Below, piece after piece: positions 1 through 6,874 of a stretch of DNA of 64,000 nucleotides. The notes beneath the pieces are model-generated. The model was not told the DNA's origin. It did not search any database and saw nothing but the letters and a program-made list of their open reading frames with translations. The translations under genes and the position numbers were made by a program. The first letter of the stretch is position 1, and each line of letters opens with the position of its first letter. Source of the DNA: JBHOQS01 sp042408875 (GTDB lineage Bacteria; Chloroflexota; UBA11872; JBHOQS01); NCBI GenBank assembly GCA_042408875.1, contig JBHOQS010000014.1:5019-69018 (forward strand), read 5' to 3'.

Positions 1-527
1 AACTGGCCGAGGAAGTACTCGTAGACCCGCCCCAAGATGTCGCGGGCGTGGTTGTCACCCCCGCCGAGGTGGATGTTGGAGACGAGGTCGATGAGCTGTC
101 CCAGGCGCTGCTTGTCGAGGGCGGGGCGGGCGTAGTCCTTGGGGAGCACCCCCTTGAGGGAGGGGTTGTCCCGCTCCACGGCTGCCATGGCGTCGTCCAC
201 GAGCTGGCCGATGTCCGGCTGGCGGGCGCTCTTCTGCAGGTGCGCCCAGCGGGCCTCGGGCGGCACCCAGAAGATGTTGTCCGCCCGGTACTCGTCGGGG
301 TCCTCGGGGTCGGCGCCCTGATCGCGCTGACTCTCGAGCTTGGCGCGGTGGGCCTCGAAGGCGTCCGAGACGTACTTGAGGAAGATGAGCCCGAGCACCA
401 CGTGCTTGTACTCGGCGGCGTCCATGGAGCCGCGCAGGGCGTTGGCGGTCGCCCACAGCTGGGCCTCGAAGCCGAGGTTGGCGGAGGTCGCGTCCGACTT
501 GCCCGTGTTGTTCTTTCGCTTCGCCAA
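1..527 (-). CDS. hsdM: Type I restriction-modification N6-adenine methylase HsdM, N-terminal part (runs off left edge)
   Basis: The minus-strand frame is open from a TTG at 525-527 to the window edge (about 175 residues). It encodes the N-terminal helical domain of type I methylases: NLGFEAQLW, then AAEYKHVVLGLIFLKYVSDAF, then ARPALDKQRLGQLIDL, ending in YEYFLGQ at the edge. The TTG gives the family-like N-terminus (M)AKRKNNTGKSD and is preceded by a GTGAGG ribosome-binding site; an in-frame stop lies at 531-533. The catalytic domain (NPPF motif) lies outside the window, so completeness cannot be judged. A second, truncated copy of the same 5' region lies at 1161-1793. The start is 45 nt beyond the attC site at 572-682, so this copy sits where the next gene cassette would begin. 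Confidence 0.8.
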   Translation of the reverse strand, partial: MAKRKNNTGKSDATSANLGFEAQLWATANALRGSMDAAEYKHVVLGLIFLKYVSDAFEAHRAKLESQRDQGADPEDPDEYRADNIFWVPPEARWAHLQKSARQPDIGQLVDDAMAAVERDNPSLKGVLPKDYARPALDKQRLGQLIDLVSNIHLGGGDNHARDILGRVYEYFLGQ

Positions 528-571
528 TGGCTACCTCACCCAATCATTTCGCCGAGGCGGTGTCCAAGGGC

Positions 572-682
572 GTCTAACGGCTTGCGGCTGAGCCGCCGCG
601 CCCTCTACCAGAACGCTACGAATGAAAATGAGCGCCCAAATTGCGGCCCGTTGGCGCGGTCGGCTCCAGTCGCTTGTTGGGC
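572..682 (-). other. attC-type (59-base element) integron recombination site
   Basis: Read on the minus strand, the element begins with GCCCAAC (682-676, fits RYYYAAC) and ends with GTTAGAC (578-572, fits GTTRRRY). The inner arms are imperfect inverted repeats: CTGGAGCCGACCGCG near the first core matches CTGAGCCGCCGCG in the reverse complement of the other end, with extra unpaired bases on one side, as is typical of folded attC sites. It is 111 bp long, inside the usual 57-141 bp range, and begins 8 nt after the stop codon of the SRPBCC gene, the usual cassette layout. No integrase gene or attI is visible in the window. Confidence 0.75.
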
Positions 683-690
683 GGCAGCGG

Positions 691-1164
691 CTAATGGTCG
701 TCCTTAGCATGGCGCGGACCATCTTCAAGTATGCTCTTGAGACGATTGAAGTCGGGTCCCAGAGTGGGGCGCACAACGAGGTTGAGGAAAAGGGCCACCA
801 AGGGGGCTGCCAGAACCTTCAAACCTTTCAATGGTACTTCGAGGCGAAAGTACAGAATCGTTCCTGCGCCTCCTCGCGCAAGCTCATAAATGGCACTCGG
901 ACGGATCGGTCCGGAGGCACGCTGCACGGTGATGAGCCTCGGTGGTTCGAAGGCCGTGATCACCGCCTCTGTTTCGATCGTGCGCCCTGGCACCCACCGT
1001 ACTTCGATCTGACGAGACCAAGCTCCTCCCAGAGCCGATTCAGTTCCAATCGCGCGCATCTCGAGCACATTGGCTCGCCACCTTGGATCATTGGAGAAGT
1101 CCGAAAGGAAGGCGAAGACGTCTTCCGGTTGTCGACTGATTTCGACCTTGTGGCTGAGCTTCAT
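691..1164 (-). CDS. SRPBCC-superfamily protein (polyketide cyclase/START-like), probable gene-cassette gene
   Basis: This 157-residue protein begins MKLSHKVEISRQPEDVF, the usual first strand and helix of SRPBCC ligand-binding folds. It continues with FLSDFSNDPRW, then GRTIETEAVITAFEPPR, and ends in the long amphipathic C-terminal helix (GPDFNRLKSILE). Such proteins bind hydrophobic ligands; the ligand cannot be told from sequence. I chose the ATG at 1162-1164 because GGAGG at 1173-1177 is correctly spaced for it, while the upstream in-frame ATG (1177-1179) overlaps that site. The start overlaps the stop of the truncated hsdM copy by 4 bases. An attC site follows the stop after 8 nt, so this is best read as a mobile gene cassette. 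Confidence 0.75.
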   Translation of the reverse strand: MKLSHKVEISRQPEDVFAFLSDFSNDPRWRANVLEMRAIGTESALGGAWSRQIEVRWVPGRTIETEAVITAFEPPRLITVQRASGPIRPSAIYELARGGAGTILYFRLEVPLKGLKVLAAPLVALFLNLVVRPTLGPDFNRLKSILEDGPRHAKDDH

Positions 1165-1793
1165 ATGTTGTTCCTCCATTGTGATTTGGCTCCTGGCGTT
1201 TCGAGCACGTCACCTCCGAGTCCGCTCAACGGCCTCGAGATGGGACGTCCGGTCAGCCCTTCGAGCCTATCCGGAATCTGAGTCTCCGCATTGCCTTCGG
1301 CGCTGGCGAACTGGCCGAGGAAGTACTCGTAGACCCGTCCCAGGATGTCGCGGGCGTGGTTGTCACCCCCGCCGAGGTGGATGTTGGAGACGAGGTCGAT
1401 GAGCTGTCCCAGGCGCTGCTTGTCGAGCGCGGGGCGGGCGTAGTCTTTAGGAAGCACCCCCTTCAAGGAAGGGTTGTCGCGCTCCACCGCCGCCATGGCC
1501 TCGTCCACGAGCTGGCCGATGGTGGGCTGGCGGGCGCTCTTCTGCAGGTGGGACCAGCGGGCCGCGGGCGGCACCCAGAAGATGTTCTCGGCTCGGTACT
1601 CGTCCGGGTCCTCGGGGTCCGCGTAGGGTTCGGCCTCCAGACGCCGGTGGTGCTCCTCGAAGGCATCGGAGATGTACTTGAGGAAGATCAGGCCCAGGAC
1701 GACGTGCTTGTACTCCGCCGCGTCCATCGAGCCGCGCAGGGCATTGGCCGCTTGCCAGAGCTGGGCCTCGAAGCCCAGCGTGGCGGAGCTCAT
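1161..1793 (-). pseudogene. Truncated hsdM copy (N-terminal domain only)
   Basis: The frame encodes MSSATLGFEAQLW through YEYFLGQFASAEG, matching the HsdM N-terminal domain and the copy at 1-527 almost residue for residue over about 160 positions. Right after SAEG, where a normal HsdM continues into the catalytic domain (KxGGQFYTP), the sequence changes to an unrelated tail of about 40 residues and stops. The product (210 residues) has no AdoMet or NPPF motif and cannot methylate DNA. The start is the ATG at 1791-1793 behind GGAGG/GGGG; an upstream in-frame ATG at 1886 also exists. The gene end touches the SRPBCC start, so the truncation may mark the entry point of that cassette. Confidence 0.75.
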
Positions 1794-2159
1794 GGGTGTC
1801 CCCACCCTCCGGGCATCCCTCTCGGCTGCAACGCTACCGCTGTAGCGCCTGTGATCCCTTCGACTCATCTCCACCCCTTTGACCAAGTTCTGGCCGAATT
1901 CTACCTAGCGTTGCTCCCCCTAGCAACCCGCCGTAGATGGGGGTGGTTTTGGTATCGTGACTTCCAGTCCATAATTGGAGCGACAACATGAGTTGCGTGC
2001 TTCAATTATTCAATCATTTCAATTATTCAACTGAAGACTCGAAGGCTCCCACTGTCAACCCGCCCGGAGGCCTGATTGGGGGACCGGTTTAGGTGTGTGG
2101 TAGGAGTGATAGGAGTGATAGGAGAGGAGAGGTAAGAAGAGCTTCCCAAGCCTGAGTAG
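1794..2159. repeat. Non-coding stretch with short direct repeats
   Basis: No gene is supported here. The 13-mer TTCAATTATTCAA occurs twice (2001-2013 and 2018-2030). A run of TAGGAGTGAT units (about 2.5 copies) lies near 2100-2130. The stretch separates the hsdM fragment from the transposase remnant and is locally AT-rich, unlike its surroundings. Confidence 0.5.
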
Positions 2160-2385
2160 ACTGACGGCCTGCCCGACGCGGGTGGTGCGCGTCCTTGGCC
2201 GGTGCCCGTTGCGGTACCCTGGTCGCGCGTCCGTCCGCTCAGAGGGGGCGGCCGTGCGCTGGTCCGTCCCCTGCGCCGCCAGCACCTGGTTCAGGCCCTG
2301 CGCCAGGAGCCTGGCCCCCCTCGTCCTGGCGGACAAACAGGTGATGGAACAGCTCGCTGGCTACGGTCACCTGGTCGTGGGCCAT
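2160..2385 (-). pseudogene. IS256-family transposase remnant (N-terminal, frameshifted)
   Basis: On the minus strand an ATG at 2383-2385 opens MAHDQVTVASELFHHLFVRQDEG, the N-terminus of IS256-type transposases. The frame then breaks, and the adjacent frame carries LNQVLAAQG followed by ARPGYRNGHRPRTRTTRVGQ, matching the GYRNGY-PR-TRVGE block that follows in this family. Homology ends near 2160, so the DDE catalytic core is gone. The minus-strand sequence near 2506-2484 (GTTGTGTCCGGTATTGTGTG) could be the left terminal repeat, but I see no right end. Confidence 0.65.
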
Positions 2386-2521
2386 CCCTCCCCCCCCCTG
2401 GTGTGGTTTGCTGCCGCCTTCCCGCTCCCAGCGGGAGGGTGGCCCTTCTTGCTCACTCCCGGGCCACCCCGCTTTTTCCACACAATACCGGACACAACTC
2501 AGAACGGGGGGGGAGATTCAG

Positions 2522-3112
2522 CTACTCCGCGGCCTCGGCGTCCAGCGCAGACGGGCTGGCCGTCCCGCCCTCGCTGAGGGCGTCGCCGGGCAAGGCGGGC
2601 TCCGCGGGAGAAGCAGGAGTTGCCGCCTGGCAGAACACGGCGCGCGTCCCCTGGTCGGTGTGGTACTCGTAGCGCCGCCCGCCAGCAGCCAGCACCAGGC
2701 GGTACCCGGGGGTAATCACCTGGAGGTAGAAGAAGCCCGGCTGCGGGCAGCCGAGCGAGCTGTCCGGCCAGTCGACGGCCTCGAGCTCGACCACCGCAAT
2801 GGTCTCAGGAGGCACACCTGTGCGCGCCGCCAGGTCCTGGATGGCCAGCGCAGCCACAGGGGGCAGCGCACTCGGGTCGGCAGGTTGCTGAGGTAGTGGG
2901 GCCGGCGACATCGGTAGCCTGATGACAATACTCCCGCCGCAGCCGTGGTCGGCGGCACCTCCGTAGGCCGAGAGTGAATCCAGCCTGACCGGATGGCATG
3001 CCTCGGCCGGCCCAGCCAGGCCGAGCCAGAGCGCCACGCCGGCGATCATCCCAGTTACCGCAAGCAGGGCCCATGCGACGATGGCGTCCTGGCTGTGACC
3101 AGGTGTACGCAT
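2522..3112 (-). CDS. Conserved secreted or membrane-anchored protein, function unknown
   Basis: This 196-residue protein has one hydrophobic segment near its N-terminus (IVAWALLAVTGMIAGVALWL, residues about 10-29), so it is exported or membrane-anchored. The C-terminal half carries the motif WPDSSLGCPQPG followed by QVITPGYRLVL and YEYHT. I recognise this arrangement from small extracellular proteins of Chloroflexota and Cyanobacteria, but I know no function. The acidic low-complexity C-terminus (SALDAEAAE) is probably disordered. AAGGAG precedes the ATG. A large palindrome lies upstream at 3204-3241, in the gap shared with the divergent gene. Confidence 0.65.
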   Translation of the reverse strand: MRTPGHSQDAIVAWALLAVTGMIAGVALWLGLAGPAEACHPVRLDSLSAYGGAADHGCGGSIVIRLPMSPAPLPQQPADPSALPPVAALAIQDLAARTGVPPETIAVVELEAVDWPDSSLGCPQPGFFYLQVITPGYRLVLAAGGRRYEYHTDQGTRAVFCQAATPASPAEPALPGDALSEGGTASPSALDAEAAE

Positions 3113-3203
3113 CTAGTATACTCCTTGCCGGTAGAGTTCTCACCAGGATACTTCCTACCGGGATAGGTCTTAAACACCTTCCTGATGCCAGATCTCTTGA
3201 GCG

Positions 3204-3241
3204 TTGCACGGCGTTCCGCATTCCCGCGGAACGCCGTGCAA
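3204..3241. other. Perfect 16-bp-arm palindrome in a divergent intergenic region
   Basis: TTGCACGGCGTTCCGC (3204-3219) and its exact reverse complement (3226-3241) flank a 6-nt loop. No T-run follows on either strand and no gene ends here, so it is not an obvious terminator. It sits about 90 bp upstream of the minus-strand gene and about 40 bp upstream of the plus-strand start, where it could act as an operator or a 5'-UTR hairpin. Confidence 0.6.
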
Positions 3242-3283
3242 GATGCGTATCGGGTGTGTCTCGGCGCCGGTTCGGCGAAATCC

Positions 3284-3955
3284 ATGTGCTCCTTGCACAC
3301 GATTCAACGTCGCGGGCCTGCGAAAAGTTCCCATCCAGTTGGAACTGACGACAGATCGGACACAGGGCGTGAGCCTGCTCTGAGCAGCGTTCGGCAGCCC
3401 ACACGGCGCGGGCTCATCGCCCTGGTGTGGGGCAGCGCCGCGTGGGGATGCGGCGCCGCGCCGGCGCCGCGCGTGACGGTACGCGAGGTGGCTGAGTTGG
3501 AGCAGCGGGTCCGCGAGCATGCCGTCCGGCTGGAGCGCATAGCGGCGTTACTGGAGGAGCATCGTGAGACGCCCAGCGCCGCGGCGCTGGCCGCAGCCTG
3601 CCGCGCCGCCACAGCACGCCTGCCGCGATTGCGCTATAGCCTGCAGGAGACGGCCCGCTCGCTCTTCGAGTTCCCGCCGGATGCTTCGCGGGTGGAGTAC
3701 CGTCGCGCGGTGAGCGAAGGGCGCGTGCTGCGGCAGGAGGCCGCCGACCTGGTCGCACAAGTGCAGGAAGTACGCCTCCTGCTCCGGCGTATGGCCGCGC
3801 TCCCAGACATTGCCGATGTGCCGGCGTTGCAGGCTGAACGTGCTGCCCTGGAGGATGATCTGGCAGTCTTCGAGCGCGCAGCAGCACGCTTCGAGGCCTA
3901 TGGACGTATGCTTGAAGAGCAGGGCAGCGCATTCCAGCGCAGCCTCGGTCGGTGA
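3284..3955 (+). CDS. Probable lipoprotein with a coiled-coil body, function unknown
   Basis: The frame is open from 3185, but coding character starts near 3370. I give the ATG at 3284. A CTG at 3380 would place a twin-arginine-like signal directly at the N-terminus (PTRRGLIALVWGSAAWGC), and the Cys could be lipidated. The rest (about 180 residues) is charged and helical with heptad-like spacing (VAELEQRVREHAVRLERI, and EERAALEDDLAVFERAAARF-type segments), so it is probably an extracytoplasmic coiled coil. No catalytic motif is visible. It lies 65 bp upstream of queC on the same strand. The start is uncertain. Confidence 0.5.
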   Translation: MCSLHTIQRRGPAKSSHPVGTDDRSDTGREPALSSVRQPTRRGLIALVWGSAAWGCGAAPAPRVTVREVAELEQRVREHAVRLERIAALLEEHRETPSAAALAAACRAATARLPRLRYSLQETARSLFEFPPDASRVEYRRAVSEGRVLRQEAADLVAQVQEVRLLLRRMAALPDIADVPALQAERAALEDDLAVFERAAARFEAYGRMLEEQGSAFQRSLGR

Positions 3956-4020
3956 GCTTGCTGCCCTGCCCTGAGCGGAGCAACCGGCACATGTGCATGC
4001 CGGAGGGGAGAAGCAGAGCG

Positions 4021-4776
4021 ATGGCGGTGACGACACAGCGACTCGGCGTGGTACTCCTGTCGGGCGGACTAGACTCGACCACGGTAGCAACCCTGGCCGT
4101 GCGCCAGGGGTACACGGTCTGGGCGGTGACGGTGCAGTACGGCCAGGCCCATCAGCGCGAGCTCGAGGCGGCACGGCAGGTGGCGCAGGCGTTGGGTCTG
4201 CGCCATCAGGTCGTGGAGATCACGGCGTTCAAGGACCTGGCCTGGTACTCAGCGCTTACCCATCCGGAGCGCTTTGGCATCCCCAGTGGACGCTCTCCGG
4301 AGCAGATAGCGCGCCAGATCCCGCTCACCTATGTGCCGCTGCGCAATACCTTCCTGCTGACCCTGGCGGCGGCCTATCTGGAGAGCGCAGCGCTCCACGC
4401 TATCGAAGTCGAGGGTGCTGCGCCAGAGCAGCTCGAGGTCGTGCTGTTCATTGCCGCGAATGCTATCGACTATAGCGGCTACCCCGACTGCCGCTCGGAG
4501 TACTACCGCGCTATAGCCGAGGCGCTGCGGCTGGGGAGCAAACTCGGGACCCAGTACGGCGTGCTGTTCCAGATCGAGACGCCGCTTATCGCCAGAACCA
4601 AGGCCGAGATCGTCCGCCTAGCTGTCGAGCTTGGGGCCCCGCTCGAGTACACCTGGAGCTGCTATCTCGGCGGCGAGCGGCCGTGCGGGAAGTGCGATAG
4701 CTGCCTCCTGCGCGCCAAAGGCTTCGCTGAAGCAGGCATTCCCGATCCAGCCCTGGTCTCGCTGGGCTGGAGCTGA
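4021..4776 (+). CDS. queC: 7-cyano-7-deazaguanine (preQ0) synthase QueC
   Basis: QueC converts 7-carboxy-7-deazaguanine to preQ0 with ATP and ammonia in queuosine biosynthesis. This 251-residue protein has the PP-loop SGGLDST at residues 14-20 and the C-terminal zinc site with Cys214, Cys222, Cys225 and Cys228 (CGKCDSC block), so all expected residues are present. The ATG at 4021 follows GGAGGGGAGAAG; longer in-frame starts upstream lack family similarity. No other queuosine gene (queD, queE, queF) lies nearby. It converges with the L,D-transpeptidase gene, leaving only 25 bp between the stops. Confidence 0.93.
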   Translation: MAVTTQRLGVVLLSGGLDSTTVATLAVRQGYTVWAVTVQYGQAHQRELEAARQVAQALGLRHQVVEITAFKDLAWYSALTHPERFGIPSGRSPEQIARQIPLTYVPLRNTFLLTLAAAYLESAALHAIEVEGAAPEQLEVVLFIAANAIDYSGYPDCRSEYYRAIAEALRLGSKLGTQYGVLFQIETPLIARTKAEIVRLAVELGAPLEYTWSCYLGGERPCGKCDSCLLRAKGFAEAGIPDPALVSLGWS

Positions 4777-4801
4777 TAGCACGCTGCCGCTCCCAGCCAT
4801 C

Positions 4802-5959
4802 CTACGGATGCACGATCACCGGAGTGCCGATACCCGCCCAGTCCCAGAACCAGCGCGCCGTGGCTAGGCGTAGGTTCACACAGCCGTAGCTCATCGGCTG
4901 GCCGAAGTTGTTGTGCCACCAGGCGTAGTGGATGGCGTGCCCGACGCCGGTGAAGTACTGCGTGTACAAAACATTTGTCAGCAGGTACCCCTTCGGGCTG
5001 GAGAGCGGGATACCGATCGTGCGTGAGTCCATGGTTTCGTTGTAGACGCGGCGCTGGATGGCAAAGATGCCAATGGGAGTCAGACCTTTATCAGCGCGGC
5101 CGGTGGAGACCAGATCGCTGAAGACAGCACGCTCGCCCTCATATGCGGTGATGCGCTGGCGGCTGATACTGATGTCGATCCATTTCATGCCCCAGGGGCC
5201 GTACGCTTCGAGCGCCGCCTCCGTCGAGGCCACGCGTGGAGCCCGTGGGAAGAGCGCTTCCCGCCAGTCCGGGGCCTGCTCTGCTCGCGCCACGGGCTCC
5301 ACCGGTACGCCGGCGCGGGCGGCCGCTTCAGCGCCGAGCAGGCCGGCCGTCACGGGCTTGTTGGGCTCCCACTCCAGCCGGAAGCGCTGGAAGTACTGCA
5401 CGGTCCGGTCGTTCTCCCAGAGCTCTTCGGTAATGGGATAGCCGAGCACGGGCACACCGCCATGTTGGTCGAGAAACTGTAGGAAGCCAGCGCCAACGCT
5501 GTGCCCGGTCTCGGGGTAGTAGCGCCGCCCGGTCACGCGCTCGTCTTCTTCGGGCGGGGGGACGCGGCGCTGCCCTTTGCTCAGCTCATCGGCGAGCAGG
5601 CCCAGCTCGACCGGGCCGCCTTCTCCAGGGCGCTCGAAGCGGCAGCGTTCGAAATACTGCACGATGCGATCGCCCCACTCGAGCTCTTCTGTCAGCGGCA
5701 GGCCAAAGAGTTCTGCGCCGCCCATGGTACGCCAGAACTGTAAGAAATCCTGCTGGAGGTGATGCCCGGTCTCAGGGAAGTACACCAGCGACACGTTTGG
5801 CCCAACCACCGCGTGGTGTTGACTTGCCTGAGCCCGCTCCAGACCTGCGAAGCCTCCGAAAGCTGTCCCGAGCGCCATGCCTGCAAGGGCCAGTGCCACG
5901 CGGCGGCGCGATAGCCCTGCGCGATGAGCCGAACGGTCTCCTGTGCCTGCACCTGCCAT
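4802..5959 (-). CDS. L,D-transpeptidase (YkuD domain) with two FPETGH-type repeats
   Basis: This exported cell-wall enzyme has 385 residues. An N-terminal Arg-rich signal (LSRRRVALALAGMALGTAFG) is followed by two copies of a roughly 60-residue repeat, YFPETGHHLQQDF and YYPETGHSVGAGF, each continuing into an FGLPxTEE/LGYPxTEE block and VQYFxRxRxE. The C-terminal YkuD domain has the catalytic HxxxxH...SxGC set: His344, Ser357, Gly359 and Cys360, with Tyr358 in place of the more common His. YkuD enzymes form 3-3 crosslinks or attach proteins to peptidoglycan. The start at 5959 is supported by GGGAGGTGA; an upstream ATG (5980) lacks one. The same repeats occur in the genes at 28106-30016 and 61523-63385. 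Confidence 0.88.
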   Translation of the reverse strand: MAGAGTGDRSAHRAGLSRRRVALALAGMALGTAFGGFAGLERAQASQHHAVVGPNVSLVYFPETGHHLQQDFLQFWRTMGGAELFGLPLTEELEWGDRIVQYFERCRFERPGEGGPVELGLLADELSKGQRRVPPPEEDERVTGRRYYPETGHSVGAGFLQFLDQHGGVPVLGYPITEELWENDRTVQYFQRFRLEWEPNKPVTAGLLGAEAAARAGVPVEPVARAEQAPDWREALFPRAPRVASTEAALEAYGPWGMKWIDISISRQRITAYEGERAVFSDLVSTGRADKGLTPIGIFAIQRRVYNETMDSRTIGIPLSSPKGYLLTNVLYTQYFTGVGHAIHYAWWHNNFGQPMSYGCVNLRLATARWFWDWAGIGTPVIVHP

Positions 5960-6034
5960 TGCTTTTTCACCTCCCGCCATCGGCCCGCTTGCTGAGGCGT
6001 GTCTTTATAGTTAGCATTTGAGGTTCTGGTCGGC

Positions 6035-6062
6035 ACTTGGGCGTCCTGCAGGACGCCCAAGT
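6035..6062. other. 28-bp perfect palindrome without loop
   Basis: ACTTGGGCGTCCTG (6035-6048) is followed directly by its reverse complement (6049-6062). It lies 76 bp upstream of the L,D-transpeptidase start and about 115 bp upstream of the MarR promoter. It could be an operator or a leader hairpin. No T-run is present. Confidence 0.6.
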
Positions 6063-6177
6063 ACTCCTGGTCTCCCCAAACGCGTATGCGTAGGTAACAA
6101 GAATGTGCAAGTATTATGCCAGATGGGTGCTGTGCATGTAAGAGGGGACAGGGCTTCCGGCCGGATTGCGCCAACAC

Positions 6178-6211
6178 TTGTGCAACTCCGAATAGTTTGG
6201 TATGATCAAAC
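6178..6211 (+). promoter_or_regulatory. Promoter of the MarR-ABC operon with overlapping inverted repeat
   Basis: TTGTGC (6178-6183) and TATGAT (6201-6206) are separated by 17 bp, a good sigma-70 type promoter. The inverted repeat GTTTG (6195-6199) / CAAAC (6207-6211) straddles the -10 box. MarR proteins usually bind such short repeats over their own promoter, so autorepression is likely, but this is inference. Confidence 0.6.
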
Positions 6212-6319
6212 CGCTAGGGATAGGCAAATTGCTCGAAAGCTGTGAATGATCTGGCTGGAGGGCGAAACCAGGCGCCGGCCCTGTCGGTGCCTGACAGTGA
6301 GCCGGCGGAGAAAGGCGCC

Positions 6320-6871
6320 ATGTCTATGTCTCCGTCTTCGATGAGCTCGGCAGGTTCGGCCGTAGGGGCGCAGGCGAGCGACAGGCTCTCCACCGGTCTG
6401 AGCCAGCAGGATCTGGCGCGGGTCGCCGATCTGCTGCGGGCCGCCATGCGGGTGGTGCGCGGGGGCCAGGTGGCTGAGTGGACGGACCTCGACCTTACCA
6501 TGGCCCAGGTAAAGGTGCTGTTTCTGCTGCACCATGAAGGGCCGCTCCGCACGGGGCATATCGCTGCTCGCCTGGACGTGAAGCTCCCCACCGTGACCAG
6601 CACGGTGGATGGGCTGGTGAAGCGTGGGCTGGTCCAGCGCGAGGACGACCCGCATGACCGCCGCATCGTGATCGTGCGTCTCACGCCGGAGGGCAGCGCG
6701 CTGATGGAGCGGTTGCAGCAGGGGCGTCAGGCGCGGCTGGTCGCGCTGCTGGCGCAGATGCAGCCGCACGAGGTAGCAGCCCTGGAGGAGGGGCTGCGCG
6801 CCCTGATCCGTGCCGCCGAAGCGAGCACCGAGCCGGCGGCAGCCACCCAGTCACACACAAAGGATTGCTGA
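6320..6871 (+). CDS. MarR-family transcriptional regulator
   Basis: This 183-residue winged-helix protein has the MarR core: LTMAQVKVLFLLHHEGPLRTGHIA, the recognition helix region LPTVTSTVDGLVKRGLVQR, and the wing EDDPHDRRIVIVRLT. It is a dimeric DNA-binding protein, probably released by a small phenolic or drug-like ligand. I chose the ATG at 6320 because GGAGAAAGG lies 4-5 nt upstream; an ATG at 6242 gives a longer form with a low-complexity N-terminus. The gene is followed after 3 bp by two ABC exporter genes, so it probably controls their expression together with its own. Confidence 0.85.
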   Translation: MSMSPSSMSSAGSAVGAQASDRLSTGLSQQDLARVADLLRAAMRVVRGGQVAEWTDLDLTMAQVKVLFLLHHEGPLRTGHIAARLDVKLPTVTSTVDGLVKRGLVQREDDPHDRRIVIVRLTPEGSALMERLQQGRQARLVALLAQMQPHEVAALEEGLRALIRAAEASTEPAAATQSHTKDC

Positions 6872-6874
6872 GCC

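Noticed and set aside
3185..3283. Longer start for the coiled-coil lipoprotein at 3185
   Set aside because: It would place the 3204-3241 palindrome inside the gene, and the extra residues are not protein-like.
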